Below are positions 23,061 through 36,791 of a DNA stretch of 64,000 bases, piece after piece (position 1 is the stretch's first letter; the number at the start of each line of letters is the position of its first letter). The stretch is from Benincasa hispida (taxonomy: Eukaryota > Streptophyta > Magnoliopsida > Cucurbitales > Cucurbitaceae). The stretch covers positions 55,163,382 through 55,227,381 of the forward strand of contig NC_052354.1 in the NCBI RefSeq assembly GCF_009727055.1, in the 5' to 3' direction. Below the pieces are notes generated by a model. The model ran no database searches. It saw nothing but the letters and a program-made list of their open reading frames with translations, and was not told where the DNA came from. Made by a program: the position numbers and the translations under genes.

Positions 23061-24059
23061 TTGAGTTAATTTTCACAATGCTAACAATCTTTTTACTGTC
23101 GATTTAGATCGAGAGTTCAAGCAAAATATGTTCAAAGAACTGTTTTTGGTTTTCGTTATGAATAATTTACCATGGATTAAAAAAATTTCTCGTTCTAACA
23201 AATAATCTGAAAGTTGGTGTTATATACAGTTGAAAATAAGAGCAGGAATTTATTTCTCAGATTAGTTTTCTAACAGTTTTTGGGTTCATGGACTGTGGGG
23301 ACGTTTCAATTGAGTTTGTTGTCTAAAAAGAAACTGGCTCCTACTTCTTTTCCATTAATTAATTATATTAGATAGATATATATATTTATTTATTTATTGC
23401 GATTTTGCCACTTTGTGCAGTCCATCTCTTACATTTAATCTTAAACTATCTAATTCTTTTCCTTTTACATTTTGTCCTTCCGACTCTGAAAACATACAAT
23501 TTTCACATGCAATCAATTTTCTGTTCTTTCTTAAATCTCTCTCAATGGTGTTCATAAGATATAAAAATTTTAGTTTTTTTTTTCCTTCTTCTGAAATTCA
23601 CATATTTCCGATTTTTTTCCCCTCTCCATCAATCTATATAGTAAATACAAGATAGAGCATTTTCATTATTTTATAACTTTTAATTTTCAAAATGTAATTT
23701 TGGTCCATGTAATTTTGATTTTGGTTTATTTTGATCCATGTAATTTCAAAATGTCATTTTGATTCACACACTTTCAAATATTTGATCTTTGCATTTCTTA
23801 AATGTTCATTTTGGTCCATTTATATTCAATTTTGATCCATTTTGATTTTCATACTTTTAAAGTTTGACCATTGGACCCTTCATTTTAATTTTTGTTTTAT
23901 TTTTGAAAGTTCAAGAGCTTAGATGAAACAAGTTGAAAGTAAATGACCAAAATAAAGATTTTAAAAATTTAGAAAACAAAATAACTAAAACTAAAAGTAT
24001 AAGATCCAAACTAGTATTTAAACCTATTGTATTTTTAAAGAAAAAGGTATACATATTTT
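23061..24059. other. AT-rich intergenic stretch
   Basis: Contains repeated 'attttggtccat' / 'ttttgatccat' phrases at 23695-23880, a low-complexity cluster. No gene recognised; the 80-codon frame at 23413-23655 is AT-rich noise. Confidence 0.5.
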
Positions 24060-25036
24060 TATATACTAGTAAAGGCACACGTGCAATGCACGTAAAATAT
24101 TGTCATTTTAATAAAAAAAAACTTTAAAATATATTAGTCTTTTAGCATGTAATAATAAACAATATATGTTTTTTTTTAATTTTAATTACTACAACAATTT
24201 AAAATTTAGATAATGTAACAATTTTAATTACTTTTGAATAGATCATCACGTAATAGTAATGAGATTTAGTATTTTGTAGACTCTTTGCATGATTTACATC
24301 ATAGAGGGACAACTCAAGATTTTTCCTTTGTTAATCACAATTGCAATTCCATTACTCACAAACTTGCTACACATACCTGTAGACATCAAACAATATCGAT
24401 CAAAATAGAAAGTACATTCTTTTATTTTAGAAAAAAAAAATATTCATAATATTCTCAAGTACTTCTCTTTCATATTTTTCTCTTTCCTAAATTTTTCAAG
24501 TTAATCTCATCTCTCAGATTTCATCATCTTTTCCATCAAAATAAAACTCATAATTTAAATTAAATTCTAAAAATAAACCTCTAATGTGAATTAAGAAAAA
24601 ATTGAATTATATCGAGAATGACTTGTATTTTTTTTATTTTTTTTTGCTTAATAATGCTTTTTTCAGGGATGTTGAGAAAAAAAAATAGGAAGAAAACACA
24701 TACAATAACACACACAAGAAAAAAAAACTACGAAACAAATAACAATACAAAAGAAAAAAAAAAGATGAAAAACAAAGTATTCACAAATGACCATAAAATC
24801 AAAATAAAAGAAAATTAAAATTTTTTAAAAAATAAATATAAAATATTTTGCAAAGTGGTGAATTGAAGTAAGGGTGGTGGTTACCTTTTTGCTCAAATGG
24901 TGAAGTGAGTATAAGAAAAATATTAATGATCTCTTTATACAAAGAGGTGCTCGATAAGTTGGAATATGATTAAAAATCAAGGGCAAAACAGGAATGTGAA
25001 AATTCTCCTACTTATATCCTCTTTTAATATAATATA
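24060..25036. mobile_element. Possible non-autonomous element with 'tatactagt' boundary (unclassified)
   Basis: The segment opens 'tatactagtaaaggcacacgtgcaatgcacg' in overlapping short words and closes with 'cctcttttaatataatatata' directly before another 'ctagtcaagaaacacgtgcg'. A similar closing phrase ('ccttttaatatagtatac') occurs near 28340 and a weaker one near 26565. The recurring start and end words suggest a repeat family inserted several times. The CTAG end would be compatible with a Helitron 3' end, but no clear hairpin or 5' TC was confirmed. Confidence 0.35.
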
Positions 25037-25184
25037 TACTAGTCAAGAAACACGTGCGTATGCGTGTAGAATCTTATAGTCTTCATTATGAAATTTTAAA
25101 ACATAATGATTTTGAATAAATTATCATTTTTTAAATTACCATAAACTTTTAAGAGTTAGAAAATGTAACCATTTCTATTTCCTT

Positions 25185-25745
25185 CATATTTTCATTTTTT
25201 TCATTTTTTTTTCATAAACAAATTATTCTATATTGGACAATGCCACATAATTGTTCGTAAATACTTGAAGAAAACGAAAAAAGAGGATTTTATGAAAAAT
25301 TAAGAATTAAATAGTAAGACAAATATTTTGTGCTATAGCCCGTAAAATTTGTAGTTTTAATTTAAAGTAGTTAAAAAATGTTTAGTTTTTGTTTAAAGAT
25401 CATTTTGTCATAACCAAACATTATTTGAAGTTTAGTTTAATCTCTCCAAAACTTATGAAAAAATTTAACAGTTTTTATTTTTCTTCATATTTTCATAAAC
25501 AAATTATTCTATACTATATAGTGCCAAATATATATATATATATATATTGTTAGGAGCTACTTGAAGAGAATGATAAAAGAGGATTTTATGAAAAATTAAG
25601 AATTAAATAGTAAGACATATATTTTATACTATAGCCTATGAAATTTGTATTTTTAATTTAAATTAGTTAAAAGATGTTCAGTTTTTGTTTGGATATCATT
25701 TTGTCGATTTGATCTCCCCAAAATTTATGAAAAAATTTAATACAG
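25185..25745. repeat. Tandem duplication, unit ~297 bp
   Basis: Two copies of a block containing 'ataaacaaattattctatac', 'ttatgaaaaattaagaatta' and 'ttcagtttttgttt' are arranged head to tail, separated by a short (TA)n tract near 25530-25550. They lie within an element that begins at about 25037. Confidence 0.65.
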
Positions 25746-28371
25746 TATAATTTTAAAAATTAAGATTATGTTTTAATTTTAAAAAACCAATACAATACAT
25801 GTAAACATTTTAATCTGAAAAGTAATAATTTATTTTATAATTCAGTAATCTCAACTTTCTTGAGTAGAAAATTAAGATTCTTAACTGACTTCTATACATG
25901 TGTATGATTTAAGTATTTGAACTTCTTTAATATACAAATTTATTTATAGACTTGTCTCTTTACAATATCTTGTACTTTTTCTTTTCTAAATTTTTGCTAT
26001 ATGAAATATTTTTTTAATTAAAAACATAATTAAAACGTTTTAATTTATTTTTCTTTGCATCTAAAAAAAAAACATATGTTCGACATGTATCCACCATCCT
26101 CTGAATAGTCACATTCCATTGACATCATTTCATCGATTGGTGCTCATCAAACACATACATTTAAAGAGTTGCATCTCGCGAACACCAGCTAGACTGATTC
26201 TACATAAAACTTTAATTTTTAAATATATAAATATATTTTGTGAATTAAGAATTGGAAATGTCACATATATTATCTTTTGAATGGACACCTACATTTGAAA
26301 AGACTCATTCCGTCGACAAAAGGGTAACATAATAACAACGGTGAGCATCAACCAACTTTGTTCTTTAATTTTTCTTTTTTGAAATTTTTCAAACTGGAAT
26401 TTTCTCAAACCGATACCGACTGACCCCTATCTTTCTTTAAGCCTCCGACGTTGATTCGGTTGGTCGGCTCGATTTTTCAGTCTGTCATGCTCACTCCTAC
26501 ATAGTAATTTACTAAAAACAAAAGGGTAAAATAGACATAAAATTTATCTACTTCTTGCCCCTTTTATATATATAATATATTTATATTAAAAAAGGCAAAT
26601 ATGAACCTTAACAAATCAATATAGATATCTTGTTGTTGTAATACCTTGAGAATGCTAGAAAATCCTATCCAAATATATTGATTATTCGCCTTTCTACAAA
26701 GAATCAAATGAAAATGAAAATTATTCCTAAAAAATATAATCAAATGAAAATTGCTAATAAAAAAAACACAAAAGTGTGCATCTAAAAAACAAACAAACTA
26801 CATCAACTAATTCGTAATTCCAACAAAATATTTATAATGCACCTACACAACATAAATCGTAAAAATTGCATGACCATTAACATTTTATCCAAAAAATAAT
26901 TCAAAAAAAATAATAAAAGAGAAAAAAAGAATATGGAATTGTCATTTTGAAATTCAACCTTAATTTTTCATTTTGGAATTGTCACTCGATTGTATCCAAT
27001 GATGGCATAGATTTTAGAGTCATGTGCGCTCCGTCTCATTTCGATATCTAGTGATTTAGAAATAGTTATTTATGAACAACTAACAAAAATAAAATCCTAT
27101 AAAGACTTAGATTAAAAAAAAAAAAAAAAAAGGTGGTTATTGTAGAAGGAAGGAAGTCTCTTTGAAAGTTTAGGGGTCCAATATCCTATGTGGGGAGATG
27201 ATATATTTCTATATCACTGTTTGGCCACTGATATACATCTCCTATTTTCACTTTCTTCAGCATGTGCACAATAACCTCATTCAACAACTCTCTCACATTT
27301 TCCACCCCTCACTTCCTATGTCTCATCCCTTCTCATACCCGATCGTTACTCTCGTCGCTCTCTCCTCCCTTCTTATGACCCACTTACGTTTTCATTTCTT
27401 TATTCTTGAGTCTATCTCATCATACTTCGGGTGTAATTTTTTTCCCCACTATATCCATTTTATTAAGAAACCATGACATTTCAATCTAGTTCCATACACC
27501 CATTTTTTACCTTCAATTTACATACATCGTTTTTTATTTCAGTGTCATGTGATAGAGTATATTAATAATTTTATTATCTATAAATTATGTCATTCAAGTT
27601 TTCATTTTTATTTGCTTAATATATCAATTTATTTATTTGTATAATGTCCATTAAAAAAATCACAATATTTTGGATTAAATCTTTGTGCACAATTTCTCAA
27701 AAATAATAATAAAAAAAAACTTCATATACAACATCAATATTCAAAATCTACTATTCAAAAGCTCATTATAAAAGCTCAATAGAAAACTCATATGTGAATA
27801 TATATGTGAGAAAAGCCTCAACGAAATCCCTAAGATCGAACATAAGCAATTTTTTTTTTAAATGTCTCAATAAAATATTTAACGGACCATTCTAAACAAC
27901 AATAATAAAAAATTATTTAAAAGACAATAATTAAATACAAAAAACTGAATTGATTCAATAATTTAATTATAAGATAAAAAAAATACCGTTCATATAGGCA
28001 AATTATTTTAGAGTACAAAAAATTGAACCAGATAGTAATAACATATGAACTAAGACATAACAACTCTGCACGTCCAAACACAGACATATGAACTAAAACA
28101 ATACAACTTTGCATCCCAAACACAAACATCAGAACTCCCTAAATATCAGAATTCCCTGTAAATCAGAACTTCAGACATCCTATCTCATCTCAGCATCCCA
28201 AACAACTCTTGAATGTTTCGACGAAAGAGTTTGATTGATGAGATGTATCTCCAAAAGGTTTTAATGGAGAGTAATAAATAGAGACAAAATAGGGATTGTC
28301 AAAAATTACAAGGGCAAAAAGGGAAAGAAAAATTCTGCTGTTGTCCTTTTAATATAGTATACATAGATATA
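25746..28371. other. AT-rich intergenic stretch before the glyoxalase gene
   Basis: Holds a fragment at 26390-26510 with 'aaaccgataccgactgaccc' and 'cggttggtcggctcg', related to the MITE at 45655-46142. No gene seen. Short frames at 27198-27476 and 27917-28129 have no recognisable family. Confidence 0.45.
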
Positions 28372-28522
28372 ATGTATATATATTTTATTATAGAAATGAA
28401 ATTAATTATGATTTTTCGGTCTGTTTCGCATCGCATGACATCGGTTATTGGCTCACTGGGTTACAGCAGCGCGGATAGAACAACGCGGACACAACAACTT
28501 CGAGAGAGAGAGTGTGTGAAGA
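28372..28522 (+). promoter_or_regulatory. Proximal promoter and 5' leader of the glyoxalase I gene
   Basis: A 'tatatattttatta' stretch at about 28377 could serve as a TATA region. It is followed by a GC-richer leader with a GA repeat ('cgagagagagag') immediately upstream of the ATG at 28523. Transcription start not determined. Confidence 0.35.
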
Positions 28523-31500
28523 ATGGTGAGGATAACTCCAATGGCGTCCTTCTCCGTTCGCCCTTCTTTATCGGCGTTTAGGTTCACCGGATTTTCTCGC
28601 TCCGGCCTCTCTCTCTCCTCCTTCAACACCTCGCGCAGGATCGCTTTGTTGCAACTTGGCAGTGGTATCAATTTCTCCATTTCACTCTCTCTCCCCCTCT
28701 GTTTACGACTCTCGTCTGCGTTCGGTGTCGATCCTTAATTCGTTGATTAGCACTATGCTTTGTTAATTTTCAATCTCGATTGACTTTTCTCCGAGATGCT
28801 TTTTTGCTCCTTTTCTTGGCGGATATGCTTGCTTGCTGTGTACTTTTGTTCTTCTCTGGTCGATGCCGATTCAGTTGAGATAGTAGGTTATTTCTTCTTT
28901 ATTTTTTCTTAGGTAGAAAATATATTCTGTGGCTCGCTGTCTTAAGAAGTAATTGACTGTTGTTGTGAATCGAATTTGGATTACAGTTTGTGACTGTAAC
29001 GATTTTTAGTTCATATTTGTGGTTTCATCTGTGGATTTACTGATTCGCTTTGGGCAGCAGTGCGGTGAATGTTCAATTTGAACAATTTTGTTCTTAAGTT
29101 TTATTTCTGTTTTTCCAAATGCGTTGAAGTTCTGATATGCATTCCTCTCCATCAATCTGTATCGATTCGTTCATGAATATTCTTAATCTTACAAGAAGTG
29201 CTCGTCCATAAGAATAATGTTAATGACATGAATTTCCTAACGATTTTATTTATATTTTGTTTTCTTCTGTGTGAATTCTTGAACTGTGTTCTAACCTGTA
29301 AGTGAGTCGAACAAAATAATCTGTTTATATTATTAATATTTTTCAAGTAGCATTGATATTTGGAATTTGGATGTAGATATCTCTTTATTTATCCATCATT
29401 TATCTGTTTATGGATGTTATCTTTTGTTACAACGAGTGCTTTGCAATTTGTGTAATGACAATGGCGTGTATTTGAGCAAATTCTCCTCGGCCCCCCTCCC
29501 CAAAAGGTCTTGAGAGGGGATTTGGATCTGCACCTTATACTTCCGCAATAATTATTCCCTTTCCGTATCCTTTGTTAATTATTATGCCTTCTTTCTTCAT
29601 GGTGCTTTTGCCATAAACATCTGGTGGAAGTTTAGTCCTTGACACCAAAAATAGATTCTACGCACGAAAAGAAAAAGAAAATAATTTATTAATGATAACT
29701 GATATTAGGCAACTGCATGATCATAAATTGTTTTAACAGCTGTTCCACAGTCGCAATACTTCGGTCTGAAAGCGTCTGAGATGTTAAGGGGAGAAAGCAG
29801 CAACATAGGGATGACTGTAGCTGGAAATGCGGCCCAAGCAAGCACTAGTGCTTCCTCCGAAAATCTCTTAGACTGGGTGAAACAGGACAAGAGAAGAATG
29901 CTACATGTTGTCTATCGCGTTGGAGATTTAGACAAGACCATAAAGTATGTTTGTTTGAGACAATATTTTCAGTTTATAGCAGGACTAAGATAAGATAGGA
30001 AACTTCTGAAAAAGAGAGAGAGACATATGATCGGGAACGTTAAAAGACCAAGAACTAATTGTTGGTTTCGCAGATTCTATACTGAGTGCCTTGGAATGAA
30101 GCTTCTACGAAAACGTGACATACCAGAGGAGAAATACACAAATGCCTTCCTTGGGTTTGGTCCAGAGGATTCCCACTTCGTGATCGAGCTCACTTACAGT
30201 AAGATATGAGCTTTTTGGCAGCCATCCGGCTACTTGTGTAATTTCAGATTTTGTAGATTTCTTCTGGACTTATCTGAAAATATTGTATTTAATAGGCAAT
30301 TTTCCTTCGAAGAAATATGGGATGGTGCCATTTATGACATACTCATGGTCGCTAAGTATGTCTAATTATTTTGACTGTGGTTGGTCCTTGTTCCAGATTA
30401 TGGAGTTGACAAATATGATATTGGCACTGGGTTTGGCCATTTTGGTATTGCGGTTGAAGATGTAAGATCCTCTGTTTGGAATCTGTATTCTGTTCGTATT
30501 TGCATGTTCAGTTTTATTCTTACTTGCAAACCAAAAGCTTTAACTCATATGCTTGTGCAATATTTTATTATAAAAGGTCTGGTAATAATTTAAATGAGCA
30601 AGCTAAAACACAAACTACTGCGTTTATTTTTTATTTTATTATTATTATTATTTTTGATAGAGCAAACAATTGTTTTTTAATCATTGTTTCAAATTCATTA
30701 GCGTAAAAGATATTTTCCAGACTTGATGGAAAAATGAGTTTGCCGATAGTATAACATGTGACTTACCTGCTTTTTTTTGTATTTAACCATGAACTTTGAG
30801 GTCCTCTTTTCCCATTATAGTGCTGTTTAAATTCTTCACTTGCAAATAATATGCTATTTTTTATTTTACAGGAACCATATCTTTGATTTTTTTAGTAAAT
30901 TCTCTATCAATATGTTAGATTGGACTATAATCCTGGATTGCTTATTTTTGTCTAAGAATAAAAAGTCCTTGAATTTGATTTTTATATTGGCAAACCCCTT
31001 TTTTTCCTTTTTAGTCTTTCGCCGGTATGTCTTGAAAATGCAATTCTTCACTTTGCATGTTTTCTCGTGTGTGTGCCCTACGGATGTCCCCTATGGCTTA
31101 GTTTTAACTTATCTTTTCCTTCATTCTATTTTCTCTCGTGATCCTATCATATCAGTTCTTACTCTTGGCCACCTATGCGTCAACTGCGTCACTATCTAGC
31201 AAAAAAGGATATTAAGGTTTTTAATATTTCTTTTAAAAAATGGTTTCCCTTTCTCTTCCTTGATAGGTTTACAAGACCGTAGAACTCATAAAAGCTAAGG
31301 GTGGCAAAGTGACCCGAGAAGCTGGCCCTGTGAAAGGTGGCAGTACCGTTATTGCTTTTGTTGAAGATCCGGATGGCTATAAGTTTGAACTTATAGAAAG
31401 GGGACCTACTCCTGAACCTTTATGCCAAGTAATGCTTCGTGTGGGTGATCTTGATCGCTCTATAGAGTTTTATAAGAAGGTGAGGTTGTGTACTTGGGAT

Positions 31501-34500
31501 TCTTTCAGGTGTAGTTGACAGTCTTTGTTTACTTCGTTTCTTATTCTCTTCTTTAACTTTTCTGAATATCAATGATGTGAGTAATCTTTAACGTTGGGCT
31601 TTCTTTGGGTTTTCCATATAGGCTTATGGAATGGAGCTTCTACGTAAACGTGATAATCCAGATTACAAGGTAGAAATCTTATCATTGATACGTAGCTTAG
31701 AAGCATGCATTTAAAACTTTCTTCCTTAATTTCCACCAAGTTGAATATTTTCTTTTTGAAGAAGAATTCAAACTTGCAGGTGTGTGGAGAAGTGTGAATG
31801 AAATATTTTAAATGTATGTATGTTGTAGGAGTTAAATCGTTGGAAGGACCTGTATAGTCTTCAAAATATGTTTCTTGCAGAGAATAGGCCCCTTTTTCTA
31901 ACACGACTTTCTTTTTTAAAGTGTCTCCCTCACTTGAGATCCACCTTTTATGTGAATCTACATGCCTTTGGCTATCTGAATATGGTTGATTTTTATCGTG
32001 ATTTTCAGAACACACTTTATATTTGAGCAGCTCTCAGCAGATAAGGCTGTGAGTAGTATGGTTTCTGAATTCTGATATAGTTTCAGGGCAAACATACTGC
32101 ATAGCCTTTTATTGGACGGAAACCATTTTTTCTTTATCCTTTTTTTCCTTTTATGTCTGGTAATTTGTCCGGAGAATGACTTGGCTATTATTTGCAAGTT
32201 TCCACCATTTATCAACTCTGTCCTTGTTCATTTTTGTACTATTTTTTGTCCATATCAATGCCATCATAACTTATTTTAAGCTTGCCTGTTTCTATTACAG
32301 CCGTGGACTGGTTAAACATGTTCCATTCCATGTCACATTCGGTTTATTTCGAGTTCATGTGCATCCTTCTAACTTAATGATGTGATGTTATGACTGCTCT
32401 TATAGTATACTATAGCAATGATGGGTTATGGTCCTGAAGACAAAAATGCTGTTATGGAGTTGACATATAACTATGGTGTCACGGATTATGAAAAAGGGAA
32501 TGCTTATGCTCAGGTACACTAGTTTTCCAATTTTCACCAAATCATTTTTCTTGTTGAATTTACCGGAAAATTTTTCTCTATTTGGAAACATGAGCAGTAA
32601 TTATATTTTAAATTGTTCTCAAATTCTTAATTACTGTCATTGTGATCACTTGAAATCATAAATGAAATGTTACTGATCTATAAGTTATATAACAAACCAG
32701 GACTGATGTCTGTCCTTCTCTGTGAAAAGATTGCTATCGGTACAGATGATGTGTACAGAACTGCAGAAGCAGTGAAACTTTGTGGGGGGAAGGTCACACG
32801 AGAACCTGGACCGTTGCCTGGAATTAACACCAAGATTACAGCTTGCTTGGATCCTGATGGTTGGAAGACGGTAAGCTTCCTTTGTTGACTTTTCTTTTAC
32901 TTGAGTTCTTTTTCCATCTGATTTTAGCGAGTAGTGTTTTCGTATCTGTAACGACTTTATCTAACTATTAATAATAATAAAAATTAGCTGAAACAACAGA
33001 AAATCATGGATAAGAAAACAGTTACAAGATAAATCTAACTGTTCGGATGAACCGTAACTAACACTAACAGACCACCAGCCCGAACCTCCTAAAACAACTG
33101 ACCTCAAAATGGATTACAAAGTAAAAAAAACTCCAGCAAACATACCTTTTAGAAAAAATGGTTACTGCAAATGTATCCAGGAAGAACACACCATGAAGGT
33201 GCTGCAACTTCAATGAAGTATCTCCCCATGATAAGCTTTTGCCTTAAATATTTTCTTGAATTCATTTCCAGCGAATATTTGGACGCCCATTGCCAACCTA
33301 AGCGAAGCATGACTCAACTAGTTCAAGCATATACTTTCGACCAAGAAGTTAGAGATTCTAATTCTCCCATCCCACGTGTTGTTAATTTTAAAAGCCTACT
33401 CTCACCGTTACCAGATTTCCTTGAAGTACTAACCAGTTTAGAACATTCATTTTCACCTTCCACAAAGTTGAATAATCACCTAATTCCTTAACGAAAGATT
33501 GAACAAGAAAGTATGCAAAATTATCTAGATCCCATCTTATACAATCGTCCCTGTTAGACTGGATAGTCTCAGTTCTTGCAGTAATTTCAGCAGATTACGG
33601 AATTCAGCCACCTCTTCTTCCTTCATATTTCTTCTAACGATTTTCCTACAAATGAATTAAGAAAAGAATCCCGAGCTCCAATCACCATCGAATCGTTTTT
33701 ATTAGAAAGGTCAGATTCTTGGAGAAGCATTGAACAATGGTTGGATTATTCACCCACTTATGCTTCCAAATACAGGTTGGACTCTCGCTCAGTTTAAGAG
33801 TGCTATTTTCCAAATGATCCTTTGAGATATAAGATACTCCACCATGGTTTTAGAACTTATTTCCTCTTTATTTTGTGAACCATCCATCATTCTCTTTCCC
33901 ATACACGCTTACTATTACTTTGTACCAGAAATCATTAGGCTATTGAATGAACCACGAAAACCATTTCATCAATATCATTTTTCCATTTTTAAGTTCGGTG
34001 TTTTGTTTTGGTGATAGAAACTGGTTAGTGGTTAACCACTTGGGTATTTTATTGAAAATTTAAAGAACAGAAAGAACAAAGATTATCTTATTATACAATT
34101 CCAGGAAATTTGCTTTTGAGCAAAAACTCCTTAAACAGTACAATTATTTACATCCCTCTATCACTTCCAACTCCATATAACAAAACTAAAATTATTCAGT
34201 TAATATAATGTACTCTTGATATTACTCCACCCCCAAAACATAACTCAACTTGTTTTTAAATTATAGAGCCCAGCAACGCCAATTATGATATTTTTGTCCA
34301 TAATCCTTTACCTTTTATTTTTCATAATTTCCAAGTTAAACTACAGATGTAGTTTATGTCTATGAAGCATAGGCACTATTTTAGGCAGGGTGTCGAGCCG
34401 GACAGACGCTCCGGTGCAAATTTTTGTGTTCTATTTTTGTTTATTTATGTCTAATTTCAGACACATTTGGGACACTTCTTTGACACACCTAAGAACATCT

Positions 34501-36791
34501 TTTAAAGGGAAAATGGTCAACATTTTATGTTGGATCCGAATTTGAAGCCCAAGTCAATTTTAAATTAAACTAAGATGAAAAGAAAAAAACAAAAGGAATG
34601 CCCGTTTTTTCAACCAAAGATTAAAATAAAATTATACATTAAAGAAAAAACAAAACAAAACAAACAAACATATAAATTATAGTGAGAAATCTAAGCGTTT
34701 CATCTCGTATAATTGTTAATTAACTAGACATTTCATGTTTTTTTAATGGAGTGCATTTAGTACTTCATTTATATGTTATAGAAATAATAATAATAAAAAA
34801 GAGCGTATCTCTAACATGTCAGTGTCCTAGTTCTTTTGAAATTAGTATATAGCCATGTCGTGTCCTTAGGTTTATGTAGTTTTAGGATTATGCCTAACAA
34901 GTTTATGCTCTCCAACTTCAAGTTTTCAATAAAATTTCTAAACTTGTAATTTTATATCTAATAAATCTTAGAACTATCCTAACATTGGTTTTTCAAAATT
35001 CATGGACTCATGATTTTGTATATTTAGAACTTAGAACTTTCAATTTTATATTTAACCGATGAAATTAAAAAAAGGTCTGGAACAAGACAGGGACATGTTA
35101 GATTTAATAATGATGGTTCAAGGAATCCTTATTGAACAGTGTAAAGTTAGGAGATCCATACGATCATAGATTAAAAAGGCCTATACAATCTTCTTGATCT
35201 ATTGAACACGACATTGAAAGATAAGAGATCTATTAGATCTCTTTTAAGATTCAAGAGGCATGACATTTTAAACAATAATTTAACCTCGGTTTTAAAACTA
35301 ATTCCGTGTAGATGGCTTTCAGCCACTCACCTATTTCCAATTATCAGTCTCAATCTAGTTTGAAAGCAGTTTAATACTTCCAGGTTCAAATTTAAACCTC
35401 TCAATGAACCACCTGTTTCATCTTTTATACCTAAGAGAGAAAATTTCAACTGGAAATGAACCACCCAAAAATTTCCACAAGTCAGGCTAGTGTTGTAAGA
35501 TATTTGGGTAGTTTGGTTTTCGGCCAAAAACCAATTGACTTCCCATAATTAAATATCTCGGACATAGTTTTGATAATCAATTAGTTTTTTTGTTACTTTC
35601 ATCTGTAACCGAAAGTCAACTGATTTTCGGCCAATTGACTTACCATAATTGAATTTCTCTGACATAGTTTTGATAATCAATTGGTTTTTTGTTATGAAAT
35701 CGAAAGTTTCTATGTTTTGTTCTTTGAATTTCTGTTTAAGAAAGATAAAAACTACATTTAAAAAAACTAGAAGAAACAAACATAAAATTCAAAAGCGGCT
35801 AATTTAATCCAAAATCATTAGGCCTTAAATGTTTGAAGCCAACCAATTTTTAACTTTTTCATTTTCTAGTTTCATAATTGTTGCTAGTATAGTATGACTT
35901 GTACCAACTTGGTTGAACTGGTTATGTCAAGTGCTCAATATAACGTTTTGAATGCGGTATATGAAAGCTCTCGCGACTCTTAGCACATGCGCTGGATTAG
36001 TTTAGTAGATATCAGTAATTAAAGAAATTTATAGTTTAGTAGATTTTAGAAAAAAACTTCTTTTGCATTTCTGATACCGCTGCCTTAGGTTAAACCAACA
36101 TTATTGTCTTGAGTCCGTTTATAACCTTTCTTTTGAAGCTGTTTTGAAAAACAAAACACGTTTGGAAGTTCTTGTTTGAGTACAGAAAAACAGAATATAA
36201 TCATTTTGCTACCATCATTAATATTTTCTTGATTGTTTTAATCGGAGAGATTGTTTAGAATTAGGATGTTGATCTTTAGAATCGTAAAAATATTTATCTG
36301 AGGAAATTTGACTACATGGTTTGAGGATTTGTGTTTCTATTAATTTTAGTTTAGCCATATATACCGAAGGTGAATACTAAAAATTAACTGATGATTATAT
36401 CGTGTAATCTTAATACTAAAATTAAATAGGTGAAATTAATAATTATGTCCAAATTTTAACTTTATTATTTCTATTTGATCTCTGATGGATTTGTAAAATT
36501 TAATATATTTAAAAATTCAAGGATTAAATTTTTTATTTAACCTTTATCAAAAGAAAGATTAGGAAGGAACAAAAATGTTCGAGACTAGTGCCTCAATAAA
36601 AAGAGTTAAAAGGTTTTTATATACTCTTCTTTCAGAAATGTTAAGCAGATTATATAATGTTTTGAAAATTAAGATTGATAACTGAGTGTATAACGGTAAC
36701 ATTTACGAATTCACTTGGAAATTTACCTGTGTTTTTATCGGTTGTGCAGGTTTTTGTAGATAACGTTGATTTCCTGAAGGAGCTGGAATAA
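28523..36791 (+). CDS. GLX1: Lactoylglutathione lyase (glyoxalase I), two-domain plant type
   Basis: Isomerises the hemithioacetal of methylglyoxal and glutathione to S-lactoylglutathione. Nine coding exons: 28523-28664, 29740-29944, 30074-30198, 30397-30461, 31267-31479, 31622-31669, 32406-32513, 32730-32870, 36750-36791. They join in frame to 362 residues, close to the Arabidopsis plastid-type enzyme. All eight introns are GT-AG. Residues 1-40 are rich in Ser/Arg and poor in acid, fitting a chloroplast transit peptide. Two glyoxalase domains follow, about 100-222 and 230-355. The first has the full metal set H103, E154, H172, E220. The second has Q233, E284, Q302 but a hydrophobic residue (V350) at the fourth place, so the N-terminal site is likely the active one, as in relatives. 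The last exon encodes only 13 residues ([13 protein letters not shown]) and lies behind an intron of 3879 bp filled with repeats. Confidence in family is very high; location is inferred. Confidence 0.96.
33150..34015 (-). mobile_element. LINE (non-LTR retrotransposon) remnant inside the last glyoxalase intron
   Basis: On the - strand near 33960-33880 the text reads as [15 protein letters not shown], close to the conserved W-x-K-V-I-x-S-I-x-G stretch after the reverse transcriptase of plant LINEs. Around 33635-33570, [14 protein letters not shown] fits the usual region further downstream. Stops and frameshifts are frequent and no RT catalytic motif remains. The opposite-strand 106-codon frame at 33171-33491 is judged a shadow. 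Assignment rests on these motifs alone. Confidence 0.5.
34370..34880. mobile_element. Possible relative of the 19549 TIR element in the glyoxalase intron
   Basis: 'ggcagggtgtcgagccggac', 'acacatttgggacacttctt' and 'gccatgtcgtgtcctta' echo the gacac/gtgtc-rich element at 19549-20138, but ends and target duplication are not clear. Confidence 0.35.
35529..35698. repeat. Two-copy tandem repeat, ~101-bp period
   Basis: 'ccaattgactt.ccataatt' through 'gacatagttttgataatcaa' occurs at 35530-35583 and again at 35631-35684 within the glyoxalase intron. Confidence 0.7.

Noticed and set aside
28453..28680. 75-codon - strand frame over the glyoxalase first exon
   Set aside because: A shadow of the transit-peptide exon on the + strand.
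31569..32215. Antisense frames of 148 and 85 codons in the glyoxalase gene
   Set aside because: They cover an exon and introns of a clearly supported gene on the + strand and have no homology I can recognise.
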